Shown: positions 34,521 to 42,881 of the stretch, piece by piece
Numbering within the stretch: position 1 is the first letter of the stretch
Layout: every line of letters starts with the position of its first letter
NCBI GenBank assembly: GCA_902798965.1
Contig: CADBYS010000026.1
Location: 1-64,000, forward strand
Reading direction: 5' to 3'
Length of the DNA: 64,000 bases
Origin: an uncultured Bacteroidales bacterium
GTDB taxonomy: Bacteria > Bacteroidota > Bacteroidia > Bacteroidales > Paludibacteraceae
Translations under genes and position numbers: made by a program
The notes under the pieces: generated by a model
What the model was told of the DNA's origin: nothing
What the model saw: only the letters and a program-made list of their open reading frames with translations
Database searches by the model: none

Positions 34521-35585
34521 TTACTTTTGCCTTGCTGAATGATAAATGGTGTACAGTTTAGCCCCATCTACCGTCTCAAAATCATCCGGAAGAGCAATCT
34601 TTGGAGCACAAACGCCTTCACCTGCCTTAACTGCCGCAACCTCTATATGCATCTCATCCCAGATGTCCGTTTCCAAGATGTGTCGTAACGACGTCGGACC
34701 GCCCTCAACAAGAATAGAGTGGATATTCCTTTCCGCCAAATCATGGAGGATAAACGGCCAATCTGTCTGCTCTCTATAGACGATGGTCGGTGCATCCCCC
34801 GAGAATATTCTCGCATCTTTCGGGATTCGGTGATGCCTGTCTACCACAACGCGTATTGGATTTCTTCCCGGCCAATGGGTGGTCAGTAAGCGCGGATTAT
34901 CCAATAGCGCCGTGTTTGTACCTACCATGATAGCCATGTTCTCGGCACGCATCTTGTGCACTAACTGTTTCGTCACCTCGGTGGATATCACTAGCGGACT
35001 ACTGACAGCTGACGGCTGATTGCTGACAGCTGATCTGTTATCCATGAAGCCATCGGCTGTTTGTGCCCATTTGAGAATGACATAGGGACGGCGCTGCTCG
35101 TGCAGACACAGAAAACGTTTGTTCAGTTCGCGGCACGCGGCTTCTTCCACTCCTATGGTCACCTCAATGCCCGCATCACGCAGTTTCTGCACGCCGCGAC
35201 CGGCTACTTGCGGGTTAGGATCAAGGCATCCTACTACAACACGCCGAACTCCCTTGCTGATAATAAGGTCGGCACATGGCGGAGTCTTGCCGTAATGCGA
35301 ACAAGGCTCAAGCGACACATAGAGCGTCATCGTCTTGTACGCCGCTGCTTTCTCGGCTTCTGACAAACCTTCCATTCGTTTGTCAGCGGCACGAAAACAC
35401 TCCACTTCTGCATGCCCCTCGCCATACTTCCGATGCCAACCTTCTGCGAATATTTCTTCTGTAATCTTCCCGTCTACTGATGAGGATTGCACAAGCAGCG
35501 CACCAACCATCGGGTTGGGAGCCACATAGTACCTGCCGTTAGCAGCTATCTGCACGCAGCGCAATATATAATCCGAATCCGTCAT
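34521..35585 (-). CDS. ribD: Riboflavin biosynthesis protein RibD
   Basis: A bifunctional deaminase-reductase of riboflavin synthesis. The N-terminal deaminase carries the zinc motif GHAEVECFRAADK and PCSHYGKTPPCADLII. The C-terminal reductase has YVILKWAQTADGF, VGTNTALLDNPRLLTTHWPG and the VEGGPTSLRHILE motif. At about residue 183 the reductase is interrupted by a low-complexity segment SAVSNQPSAVSSPLV. Its DNA is a 42-nt array of six heptamers (34997-35038), so the insert is in frame. The start is ATG at 35585. The gene converges towards nothing and is divergent from prmC. Confidence 0.94.
   Translation of the reverse strand: MTDSDYILRCVQIAANGRYYVAPNPMVGALLVQSSSVDGKITEEIFAEGWHRKYGEGHAEVECFRAADKRMEGLSEAEKAAAYKTMTLYVSLEPCSHYGKTPPCADLIISKGVRRVVVGCLDPNPQVAGRGVQKLRDAGIEVTIGVEEAACRELNKRFLCLHEQRRPYVILKWAQTADGFMDNRSAVSNQPSAVSSPLVISTEVTKQLVHKMRAENMAIMVGTNTALLDNPRLLTTHWPGRNPIRVVVDRHHRIPKDARIFSGDAPTIVYREQTDWPFILHDLAERNIHSILVEGGPTSLRHILETDIWDEMHIEVAAVKAGEGVCAPKIALPDDFETVDGAKLYTIYHSARQK
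34997..35038. repeat. In-frame heptamer array inside ribD
   Basis: Six consecutive 7-nt units on the plus strand: GACTACT, GACAGCT, GACGGCT, GATTGCT, GACAGCT, GATCTGT. The total of 42 nt is exactly 14 codons, so the ribD frame is preserved. It lies where conserved RibD proteins have a short loop between the DGF and ISTEVTK-like segments. Confidence 0.85.
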
Positions 35586-35597
35586 AATGTGTTTTTA

Positions 35598-35618
35598 ACT
35601 TTATACTTTTGACTTTTG
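35598..35618. repeat. Heptamer array between ribD and prmC
   Basis: Three units ACTTTAT, ACTTTTG, ACTTTTG on the plus strand, immediately upstream of the divergent ribD start and just before the prmC promoter. Confidence 0.65.
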
Positions 35619-35629
35619 AGTCATTAAAA

Positions 35630-35661
35630 TTTGCATTTGTCGTTTTTTTTTCGTATCTTTG
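35630..35661 (+). promoter_or_regulatory. prmC promoter
   Basis: TTTG (35630-35633), 20 nt, then TATCTTTG (35654-35661). The expected transcription start is at or within a few bases of the GTG start codon at 35666, so the mRNA may be leaderless. Confidence 0.7.
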
Positions 35662-35665
35662 CAGC

Positions 35666-36487
35666 GTGAAAGCTGTATTGGAACACATCATCACCCGCCT
35701 CACGCCGTTCTACCCCAAAGAAGAGGCGCGCGAACTGGCATTTTGGATCATCCAGGAAACAACCGGAATGACCCGATTTGATGTCTGCTTGAATACTGAC
35801 ACAAAAAACATACCAAATTTAGAAATAATTTTAAAAAAATTATCAGATTACGTCCCGATACAATATATTTTTGGTCACACAGAGTGGTTAGGCTTGGATC
35901 TGCAGCTCTCAGAAGCCACGCTTATTCCTCGCCCAGAAACAGCAGAATTGGTGACTCACATAAGCAATTATACATCACACATCATACATCATACATCAGC
36001 CATCAAAGTGTTGGATATCGGAACGGGTAGCGGCTGCATCGCTTTGGCACTTAAGCAGCGACATCCGGAGTGGATAGTGCAAGGCTTGGACAAAAGTCGC
36101 GAGGCATTACACATTGCACGAACAAATGCACGGAACAATCACCTAAATGTTGATTTCTTTGAAGCGGATATCTTGGCAGATGACATTCCCGAATACGACC
36201 TGATTGTTTCCAACCCGCCATATATACGTCCGTCAGAGCGATGCACGATGACCGAAAACACATTACGTTACGAGCCCGAAGAAGCGCTGTTTGTCCCGGA
36301 TGACGATCCGTTATTATTCTACCGCCGCATCGCGCAATTGCACCAGGCGCCGGAGTTATGGTTCGAGATTAGCGAGACACAGAGCGACGCTCTTATCCAA
36401 TTGCTACAATCTGAAGATTATGAGGTGGAATGCATGAAAGATATGTACGAAAAACCACGGTTTATTCACGCACGAATTTCCCGTTGA
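35666..36487 (+). CDS. prmC: Release factor glutamine methyltransferase PrmC
   Basis: Methylates the GGQ glutamine of release factors. The N-terminal helical domain (EARELAFWIIQETTGMTRFD) is followed by PIQYIFGHTEWLGLDLQL, IPRPETAELV, the SAM motif VLDIGTGSGCIALALKQ, and the substrate motif SNPPYIRPSE. Between ETAELV and VLDIGTG sits NYTSHIIHHTSAI, encoded by a 35-nt heptamer array (35972-36006); other PrmC proteins have a short linker here. I take the GTG at 35666 as start because it follows the promoter directly. A TTG further upstream (35609) lies in the array. The product is about 273 aa. Confidence 0.92.
   Translation: MKAVLEHIITRLTPFYPKEEARELAFWIIQETTGMTRFDVCLNTDTKNIPNLEIILKKLSDYVPIQYIFGHTEWLGLDLQLSEATLIPRPETAELVTHISNYTSHIIHHTSAIKVLDIGTGSGCIALALKQRHPEWIVQGLDKSREALHIARTNARNNHLNVDFFEADILADDIPEYDLIVSNPPYIRPSERCTMTENTLRYEPEEALFVPDDDPLLFYRRIAQLHQAPELWFEISETQSDALIQLLQSEDYEVECMKDMYEKPRFIHARISR
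35972..36006. repeat. Heptamer array inside prmC
   Basis: Five units on the plus strand: ACATCAC, ACATCAT, ACATCAT, ACATCAG, CCATCAA. They encode most of the extra linker before the SAM-binding motif. The frame is kept even though 35 nt is not a multiple of three, so flanking bases must have been gained or lost. Confidence 0.85.
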
Positions 36488-36519
36488 CACCGTCAAAGAA
36501 ATACGCCGCACTAACGATT

Positions 36520-37119
36520 ATGAAACAGACAACTGAAGCCATAGTACTCGGGCTACGCAAGCACTCTGACAAGATGTCGATATTGCACGTCTATAGTCGT
36601 TCGGAAGGACGATTGGCGCTACAAGTATATGGCGTACATGGCAAGCACAAAGTTCGTGCCGCTTATCAGCCTCTGTCTATCGTGGAAATTACGTTCGACA
36701 TGCAGCCAACTCGGACAATGCCTACACTGGCAAACATCGACCCTGTTTTCTTGCCAGAACACGTGTATTCCGATATCCGGCGGCAAAGCATCGCACTGTT
36801 TGTTACCGAGGTGTTGATGCTTACCCTCACCCACCCGATGGAGGACATTGCTACCTACGAATTTCTCGATGACTTCGTTCACGAACTCAACGATATTCCT
36901 GAGCCGGAAAACATGCATATAAAATTCCTGTTGCAATTGACGGAACTATTGGGTATTGCGCAGCCGGAAGAACTTGCCGGAAGCGTTCTGCCTACTACTC
37001 CGTTAACACGTACCGCGCGGCAAGATATCCTGCGAAAATTGTGCAACTATTACCTCGATCACATCGACACTTTCCGTCTTCCCAAATCACTCGATATACT
37101 CATTGAAGTATTTGATTAG
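36520..37119 (+). CDS. recO: DNA repair protein RecO-like
   Basis: A recombination mediator that helps RecR load RecA. The N-terminal OB-fold reads KQTTEAIVLGLRKHSDKMSI followed by SRSEGRLALQVYGVHGKHK. The alpha-helical C-domain contains RQSIALFVTEVLMLTLTHP and KLCNYYLDHIDTFRLPKSLDI. The zinc-binding cysteines of some RecO proteins are absent, which is usual in Bacteroidota. At 199 aa it is somewhat shorter than the usual 230-240. I choose the ATG at 36520. The frame extends upstream to 36430 but those residues (MHERYVRK) overlap prmC. The next feature is a terminator at 37155-37178. Confidence 0.85.
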   Translation: MKQTTEAIVLGLRKHSDKMSILHVYSRSEGRLALQVYGVHGKHKVRAAYQPLSIVEITFDMQPTRTMPTLANIDPVFLPEHVYSDIRRQSIALFVTEVLMLTLTHPMEDIATYEFLDDFVHELNDIPEPENMHIKFLLQLTELLGIAQPEELAGSVLPTTPLTRTARQDILRKLCNYYLDHIDTFRLPKSLDILIEVFD

Positions 37120-37154
37120 CAAGTTGCGTCCGGCATGGCAAAGCGCAAAAACAA

Positions 37155-37178
37155 TAGGGACAGATTTCTCTGCCCCTA
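37155..37178. terminator. Bidirectional terminator between recO and frdA
   Basis: TAGGGACAGA (37155-37164) pairs with TCTGCCCCTA (37169-37178) with one mismatch and a TTTC loop. The 3' side runs into TCATTTTC on the plus strand and the other flank is A-rich. It separates the convergent recO and frdA genes and closes the frdCA transcript without an frdB. Confidence 0.7.
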
Positions 37179-37199
37179 TCATTTTCTAACACGACTGTC

Positions 37200-39332
37200 T
37201 TACGACTTGTAGTTACGTGTCTTGCGCTCGGTGAACTCGTAATCAAGCGGCTCCTTAATGAGTTCGGGCTCTTTATCCTCACCCATGTAGTGCCAGCAGG
37301 CAACGTACGAGAACTTGTCGTCCTGACGCAGTGCCTCACCTTCCTCGGTCTGATACTCCTCACGGAAGTGACCACCGCAACTCTCTTCACGGTTCAAGGC
37401 ATCAACAGCCATCAGTCGGCCGATTTCGATGAAATCAGCCAGACGTAGCGCTTTCTCCAGCTCGTTGTTCAGAGCGTCAGCCTTGCCCGGGATATAGACA
37501 TTCGACCAGAAGTCTTTCTTGATCTCGTCAATCTTCTTGATGGCGGTCTTCAGACTCTCAGCCGTACGTCCCATACCTACGAAGTCCCACATTACGAGAC
37601 CCAGACGTTTGTGAATCGTATCAACCGACTCCTTGCCTTGGATAGCCATCAACTTGGCAATCTTAGCCTCAACGGCTTTCTCTGCGTCCTCAAACTCCTT
37701 GCGGTCGGTTGACATACGAGGAACACCGATCTGATCAGCCAGATAGTTCTGGATGGTGTAAGGCAGTACGAAGTAACCGTCAGCCAGACCTTGCATCAGC
37801 GCCGAAGCACCGAGGCGGTTAGCGCCGTGGTCGGAGAAGTTAGCCTCGCCGATGCAGAACAGACCCTTAACACTGGTTTGCAACTCGTAATCAACCCAAA
37901 TACCACCCATCGTGTAGTGGATAGCGGGGAAGATCATCATCGGGTTCTCGTACGGGTTCTCGTCCACGATCTTCTCGTACATCTGGAACAAGTTGCCGTA
38001 CTTCTGTGCTACAACATCCTTGCCAAGACGCTTGATAGCATCGCTGAAATCGAGGAACACAGCCAGACCCGTATTGTTCACGCCGTAGCCTGCATCGCAG
38101 CGCTCCTTGGCGGCACGCGAAGCCACATCACGCGGAACGAGGTTACCGAATGCCGGATACCTGCGCTCCAAGTAGTAGTCGCGGTCTTCTTCGGGGATAT
38201 CACGTCCCTTGATCTGGCCGGCTTGAAGTTTCTTGGCATCCTCGAGTTTCTTCGGTACCCAGATACGTCCGTCGTTACGCAGCGACTCCGACATCAGTGT
38301 CAGCTTACTCTGGAAGTCACCGTGCTTAGGAATACATGTCGGGTGGATCTGTGCATAGCAGGGATTAGCGAAATAGGCGCCATGGCGGTACATCTGCATA
38401 GCAGCCGAACCGTTGCTGGCCATAGCGTTCGTCGAGAGGAAGAACGTGTTACCGTAACCACCCGAACCTACAACCACTGCGTGAGCGAAGAAGCGCTCGA
38501 TGCGGCCGGTAACGAGGTTACGGGCAATGATACCGCGAGCACGTTTCTCGCCGTTCTCGTCAGCTATCATCACGATGTCGAGCATCTCGTAGCGGGTGTA
38601 CATCTTCACTTTGCCCTTACCGATCTGACGGCTCAATGCACTATATGCGCCGAGCAGCAACTGCTGACCGGTCTGACCCTTGGCGTAGAACGTACGGCTA
38701 ACCTGAGCGCCGCCGAACGAACGGTTGTCAAGCAATCCGCCGTACTCGCGAGCGAAAGGAACGCCTTGTGCTACGCACTGGTCGATGATATTGTTCGATA
38801 CCTCGGCCAAACGATATACGTTCGCCTCACGGGCACGGTAGTCGCCGCCCTTGATGGTATCGTAGTACAGACGATAAACGGAGTCACCGTCATTCTGATA
38901 GTTCTTCGCAGCATTGATACCGCCCTGTGCAGCAATCGAGTGTGCACGACGCGGACTATCCTGAATACAGAAGTTCAGCACGTTGAAGCCCATCTCTGCC
39001 AGCGATGCAGCTGCTGAAGCACCTGCCAGACCCGTACCTACAACGATAACGTCCAGTTTACGCTTGTTGGCAGGGTTAACGAGTTTCTGGTGGTCTTTGT
39101 AGTTTGTCCACTTTTTCTCCAGCGGTCCTTCAGGAATCTTAGCCATCTTCGGCGTGATAACTTTAGCAGCCTCAGCCTTAGGTGCTTCAGCTACCTTTGC
39201 TGCTTCCTTAACGGCTTCCTTTGCCACCTCAGCAGCTTTCTCAACAGCCACTTCTGCTACTTCTACTGCAGCCTTCGCTGCCTTGGTTGCCACATTCTTT
39301 GCAGCTTCCAGTATTTCTTCTTTCTTTGCCAT
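37200..39332 (-). CDS. frdA: Fumarate reductase/succinate dehydrogenase flavoprotein with N-terminal extension
   Basis: The FAD subunit of the quinol:fumarate reductase. From residue about 63 it matches Bacteroidota FrdA closely: [20 protein letters not shown], the dinucleotide fold [18 protein letters not shown], the flavin-linked His in [34 protein letters not shown] and [11 protein letters not shown]. Residues 1-62 are an added segment of Ala, Lys, Glu and Val (for example [19 protein letters not shown]) predicted to be an amphipathic helix, not present in the FrdA proteins I know. The ATG at 39332 is the first; an internal ATG at 39146 would give the ordinary protein. frdC is 14 nt upstream. 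frdB is not downstream. Confidence 0.93.
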   Translation of the reverse strand: MAKKEEILEAAKNVATKAAKAAVEVAEVAVEKAAEVAKEAVKEAAKVAEAPKAEAAKVITPKMAKIPEGPLEKKWTNYKDHQKLVNPANKRKLDVIVVGTGLAGASAAASLAEMGFNVLNFCIQDSPRRAHSIAAQGGINAAKNYQNDGDSVYRLYYDTIKGGDYRAREANVYRLAEVSNNIIDQCVAQGVPFAREYGGLLDNRSFGGAQVSRTFYAKGQTGQQLLLGAYSALSRQIGKGKVKMYTRYEMLDIVMIADENGEKRARGIIARNLVTGRIERFFAHAVVVGSGGYGNTFFLSTNAMASNGSAAMQMYRHGAYFANPCYAQIHPTCIPKHGDFQSKLTLMSESLRNDGRIWVPKKLEDAKKLQAGQIKGRDIPEEDRDYYLERRYPAFGNLVPRDVASRAAKERCDAGYGVNNTGLAVFLDFSDAIKRLGKDVVAQKYGNLFQMYEKIVDENPYENPMMIFPAIHYTMGGIWVDYELQTSVKGLFCIGEANFSDHGANRLGASALMQGLADGYFVLPYTIQNYLADQIGVPRMSTDRKEFEDAEKAVEAKIAKLMAIQGKESVDTIHKRLGLVMWDFVGMGRTAESLKTAIKKIDEIKKDFWSNVYIPGKADALNNELEKALRLADFIEIGRLMAVDALNREESCGGHFREEYQTEEGEALRQDDKFSYVACWHYMGEDKEPELIKEPLDYEFTERKTRNYKS

Positions 39333-39346
39333 AGTTGTCAAAAAAT

Positions 39347-40042
39347 TTAGCAGAGCAGGCCTATGCCCATTCCGAGGTAATACAAAACAACAATTGCGAA
39401 CGGCAGAACAACCAACGTAGCTACTACGCAGCCGAGAACACGGATTCGCTTAAGCCATGTCAGGTTGTTCCAACCCAGCGTGTGCAGAGCCGACCATACA
39501 CCGTGATTCAGGTGGAACCACAAGGCGCACAGCCAAATCAGGTAAAGCACGCAGTAGATCTGACCCCAAACAGGAGTGGTGAACAATGTTTTCACATACG
39601 CCGCACCGTCCGTGGGACTAAATGCACCGGCGGTAGCACCTCCGGTAATCTCTGCCAACTGCATACGGAACCAGAAATTGTACAGGTGCAAGCAAAGGAA
39701 ACCCAGAACGCAGAATCCGAGAACCAGCATGTTCTCCGACTCCCACTCTACGCCTTCCTTCTTGCCCGTAACTGCATAGCGGTCGTTACCGCGGGCTGCA
39801 CGGTTCTGAAGAGTCAGGTAGATTGCATAGCCGAAATGCACTACTACCAGGAATGCCAAACCAAGCGTGCCGACCAGGGCGTACCAGTTGGCTCCGAGAA
39901 ACTCACAAATCATGTTGTAGGCTTCTTCCGAGAATACCACAGCCAAGTTCATGCAGCCGTGGAAAAGCAGAAAGAAGACCAACGCAAGGCCTGTCAAGCT
40001 CATGACGAACTTACGGCCGATGGATGAATCTGTTAACCACAT
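39347..40042 (-). CDS. frdC: Fumarate reductase/succinate dehydrogenase cytochrome b subunit
   Basis: A haem-binding membrane anchor that passes electrons between quinol and the FrdAB subunits. There are five hydrophobic helices (for example [46 protein letters not shown]) with histidines in HGCMN, VVHFGY, CLHLYN and [13 protein letters not shown] placed to ligate two haems, as in the diheme SdhC type. The length of 231 aa is normal. The start ATG at 40042 gives [12 protein letters not shown]. The first gene of the operon, it is driven by the promoter at 40103-40134. Confidence 0.93.
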   Translation of the reverse strand: MWLTDSSIGRKFVMSLTGLALVFFLLFHGCMNLAVVFSEEAYNMICEFLGANWYALVGTLGLAFLVVVHFGYAIYLTLQNRAARGNDRYAVTGKKEGVEWESENMLVLGFCVLGFLCLHLYNFWFRMQLAEITGGATAGAFSPTDGAAYVKTLFTTPVWGQIYCVLYLIWLCALWFHLNHGVWSALHTLGWNNLTWLKRIRVLGCVVATLVVLPFAIVVLYYLGMGIGLLC

Positions 40043-40102
40043 AGGATTTTTGTTTTTTTTATAATTTTTAATATTTTTTGCCTTTTCTCACAAATTAGCG
40101 TA

Positions 40103-40134
40103 CAAAGATAATAAAAATTTTTCAGATTTGCAAA
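40103..40134 (-). promoter_or_regulatory. frdCA promoter
   Basis: TTTG (40131-40134) and TATCTTTG (40103-40110) on the minus strand with 20-nt spacing. It leaves a roughly 55-nt AT-rich leader before the frdC ATG. Confidence 0.75.
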
Positions 40135-40202
40135 TTTTGCAAGCAGAATTTGTCGGATATTGCCAAATATATCACTTTTTTTTCAAAAAATGCCCCAAAT
40201 GC

Positions 40203-40233
40203 TTGCAAATATACTATTTTTTTTGTAATTTTG
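40203..40233 (+). promoter_or_regulatory. porQ promoter
   Basis: TTGC (40203-40206), 19 nt, then TAATTTTG (40226-40233) on the plus strand. It is divergent from the frdCA promoter within the same 256-base AT-rich gap. Confidence 0.65.
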
Positions 40234-40298
40234 TAGGCTGAATTGTCGAATGACGAAAACTTCGCTTCGAAAACTCAGAAACAAGAAACAAATAGCGA

Positions 40299-41348
40299 GT
40301 GAACAGAAAACATCAAATAAAGCATATTTGGGTAGTGGTGCTAACGCTACTTACGACCGTGCTACCGATGCATGGTCAGTACGTGGGTAGCGGATCATCC
40401 ACTTTTGCGTTCCTCGACCTGCCTGTTTCGGCGCGGCAGAATTCGCTTGGTGGTGAGAACATCTCTATCCGCGACGGCGAACTCAGTGCGGCATTTGCCA
40501 ACCCTGCTTTGCTCGGGCAGATGACCCACAACATTCTGCAACTCGGCTACGCATATTACGGTTCCAACCATTTCGGTAGCGCCATGTACGGTTACAACTT
40601 CTCCGAGCACGATTATTTCGCAGCCGGCATCCATTATCTGGATTACGGTACGATGCGTTATGCGGAGAGTTCTGGGCAGTTGACCGGCGCCACCTTTGGC
40701 GCGCGCGATATGGTTATTGAAGCCGCGTACGCGCGTCAGTTAGGCGAAATGTTCACAGTTGGCGTAGCACTCAAGCCTATCCTCTCGTTCTACGAGTCGT
40801 ACAACTCCTTCGCCTTGGGAGCAGACGTGGGCGCACACTATCAGATGCGCGACAGTAGCCTGCAAGTAGGTCTGGTTCTCAAGAATATTGGCTGGCAGCT
40901 CAAGAGTTTCTACTCCGATGAGTCGGGACAGAAACGTGAGATGCTGCCTATCAATCTTGAGTTGGGCATCAGCTATCGCGTGAAACATGCTCCATTGCGG
41001 TTCTCGCTTACCGTGCATAACATCCAAAACTGGGACTTGGGCTACAGCCGCCTCAACGAGGTCGAAGAAGTCAAACCCGTTGGTTGGTTCGACATGATGA
41101 TGCGCCATACCATTTGGGCAATCGATATTGTACCCAAGAGCGAGAAGTTCTATCTCACCGTCAGTTACAACCATCGTCGCCGCCAGGAGTTCGCCTTGCA
41201 AGACCAACGCTCACTCGCCGGATTCGCGGCAGGTATCGGCATTCGCATCAAGATGCTTCGTCTCGGATTTGCCATGAGCCAGATGTCCAAGCAGAACTTC
41301 ACCTATCAGGTCAGCCTCTCAATGGATGTCAACTCGCTGATGAAGTGA
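40299..41348 (+). CDS. porQ: PorQ-like type IX secretion system protein
   Basis: An outer-membrane barrel of the FadL/PorV-like class that belongs to the T9SS. The signal segment IWVVVLTLLTTVLPMHGQ precedes STFAFLDLPVSARQNSLGGE, with conserved AFANPALLGQ typical of PorQ/PorV proteins. The remaining strands end in VSLSMDVNSLMK. The length of 349 aa fits PorQ, and PorQ followed by cmk and ispH is an arrangement I associate with Bacteroidales. The start codon is a GTG at 40299 in an AAACAAR-repeat leader. A T9SS would explain sorting-like tails on the M6 proteases. Confidence 0.8.
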   Translation: MNRKHQIKHIWVVVLTLLTTVLPMHGQYVGSGSSTFAFLDLPVSARQNSLGGENISIRDGELSAAFANPALLGQMTHNILQLGYAYYGSNHFGSAMYGYNFSEHDYFAAGIHYLDYGTMRYAESSGQLTGATFGARDMVIEAAYARQLGEMFTVGVALKPILSFYESYNSFALGADVGAHYQMRDSSLQVGLVLKNIGWQLKSFYSDESGQKREMLPINLELGISYRVKHAPLRFSLTVHNIQNWDLGYSRLNEVEEVKPVGWFDMMMRHTIWAIDIVPKSEKFYLTVSYNHRRRQEFALQDQRSLAGFAAGIGIRIKMLRLGFAMSQMSKQNFTYQVSLSMDVNSLMK

Positions 41349-41352
41349 TAAT

Positions 41353-41421
41353 AGACCGCTGCGCTGACAGAAGACAGACCGCTTCGCTGACAGAAGACAG
41401 ACTGCAGCCGATGGCTGCTGA
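41353..41421. repeat. Three 23-nt repeats between porQ and serpin gene
   Basis: Two near-identical 23-nt copies (41353-41375 and 41376-41398, differing by one base; core GCTGACAGAAGAC). A third, diverged copy (41399-41421) contains the GCAGCC-GAT-GGCTGC hairpin. A relative of the third copy occurs at 42759-42784 after the serpin gene. The AGACCGCT start recurs in the secA leader. Confidence 0.75.
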
Positions 41422-41435
41422 AAGAATATACGATC

Positions 41436-42758
41436 ATGAAAAAACTACTTACACTTGCTTGTGCATTGTGCATGCTGTGGGCGTGCAATCCTAACGGTCA
41501 GGAACCTCAGAACACCACGCCGAGCGGCGACACAACCCAAGTTGCGCCACCGGACACTGCTGCTGCAGTGCAGCCGGACACGTCCACCACGGCGGATTTT
41601 GACATGCGCCAACCCAAACCAATGACTTTCGCCTCGGCAGACGAACAACTGCTGTACCGCACAAACGAGTTCACGTTCAACCTGACGAGCCTCGTTTGCA
41701 AGAACTCCGACAAGAAGAACATCATTCTCTCGCCATTGTCCGCCAGTATTATGCTGGGCATGGTGATGAACGGCGCCGATGGTGAGACGCTGCAACAGAT
41801 GCAACGAGCCTTGGGTTTCGAAGGTCTGACGCAGGCGGAGATAAACGAGTGGTACAAGTCACTGATCGAACTGCTGCCTACACTCGACACCGAGACTATC
41901 GTGAAGATCGCCAACTCGCTGTGGGTGCAGAACGGTTTTCCCGTACTGCCGGAGTACATTGCCGCCAATCAGCAGTATTTCCACGCCGAGACCGACAATG
42001 TGGACATGGCTGACCCCGCCACTGCTACACGTATCAATCAGTGGGCAGCCGACAACACGAACGACCTCATCAAACATGTGGTTAACCCCGAAGATATCAG
42101 CGAATGTGTCATGCTTCTTGCCAACGCCTTGTACTTCAAGGGCAAATGGGAGACCGCCTTCGACCCGGAGATGAGCCACAAGGCGGATTTTGACCCGTGG
42201 CAGGAGCCTCGGATAAAAGTAGATATGATGGAGGGCGAGATCAGTGCCCGCTATGCCACTGTGTCCAAAGGACAACTGCTGGAGATGGGTTACAAAGGCG
42301 GCAAATACTGCATGGACGTGCTGCTGCCGACCAAAGGTTTGGATGCGCGTCAGGTGGTAGCCGACCTGACGGCCGACGAGTGGGCAGACATGCTCAAACA
42401 ATTGTATTACGACGAGGTGTGGGTTCGGTTCCCGAAATTCAAACTGACCTACAGTCGTATGCTGACCGATGATCTCAAGGCAGCAGGTATGCCCCGCGCA
42501 CTGAGTCCCGCGGCTGAGTTCCCGCACGTGAGTCAGGTGCCGACGTACCTGTCGTGGGTAAAACAAGTATGTTACCTCGCTGTGGACGAAACGGGCACCG
42601 AGGCTGCTGCTGTAACCATCGGAGGAGCCGAGACAACAGGTATGCCCCCGGAGCCCAAGGAGTTCATCGTGAACCGCCCGTTCTTCCTCGTTATACGCGA
42701 GAAGCAACACGGCAATATCCTGTTTACTGCCCTCATCGGAAATCCGGAAGGAGAATAG
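41436..42758 (+). CDS. Serpin-family lipoprotein
   Basis: A serine (or cysteine) protease inhibitor of the serpin fold. The lipoprotein signal MKKLLTLACALCMLWAC places it on an envelope membrane, followed by a Thr/Pro-rich tether (about 20-60). Serpin motifs are KKNIILSPLSASIMLGMVMNG, LLANALYFKGKWETAFDP, QLLEMGYKGGKYCMDVLLP, the hinge DETGTEAAAVT and the C-terminal EFIVNRPFFLVIREKQHGNI with FTALIGNP. The small-residue hinge indicates an inhibitory serpin. Counting from the hinge, the P1-P1' bond would fall near Thr-Gly in AETTGMPP. It may protect the cell from host or its own proteases. The 440 aa includes the tether. Confidence 0.93.
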   Translation: MKKLLTLACALCMLWACNPNGQEPQNTTPSGDTTQVAPPDTAAAVQPDTSTTADFDMRQPKPMTFASADEQLLYRTNEFTFNLTSLVCKNSDKKNIILSPLSASIMLGMVMNGADGETLQQMQRALGFEGLTQAEINEWYKSLIELLPTLDTETIVKIANSLWVQNGFPVLPEYIAANQQYFHAETDNVDMADPATATRINQWAADNTNDLIKHVVNPEDISECVMLLANALYFKGKWETAFDPEMSHKADFDPWQEPRIKVDMMEGEISARYATVSKGQLLEMGYKGGKYCMDVLLPTKGLDARQVVADLTADEWADMLKQLYYDEVWVRFPKFKLTYSRMLTDDLKAAGMPRALSPAAEFPHVSQVPTYLSWVKQVCYLAVDETGTEAAAVTIGGAETTGMPPEPKEFIVNRPFFLVIREKQHGNILFTALIGNPEGE

Positions 42759-42867
42759 AGACCGCAGCCCATGGCTGCTGACAGACGCACAGAATCTATC
42801 AGTGAGTGAAACGAACGGTCTGTCAGCGAGTGAAACGAACGGTCTATCAGTGAACGCAGTGAACGGT
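42759..42867. repeat. Repeat block between serpin gene and cmk
   Basis: It starts directly after the serpin stop with a GCAGCC-CAT-GGCTGC hairpin unit (42759-42784) related to the one at 41399-41421. Three 24-nt copies follow (42796-42819, 42820-42843, 42844-42867; core GAGTGAAACGAACGGT in the first two). The block ends 14 nt before the cmk ATG, so it fills the gap. Confidence 0.8.
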
Positions 42868-42881
42868 CTAATAATAAAGAT

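Noticed and set aside
37791..39017. 408-codon plus-strand frame over frdA
   Set aside because: It is antisense to highly conserved frdA sequence, with no start context or domain.
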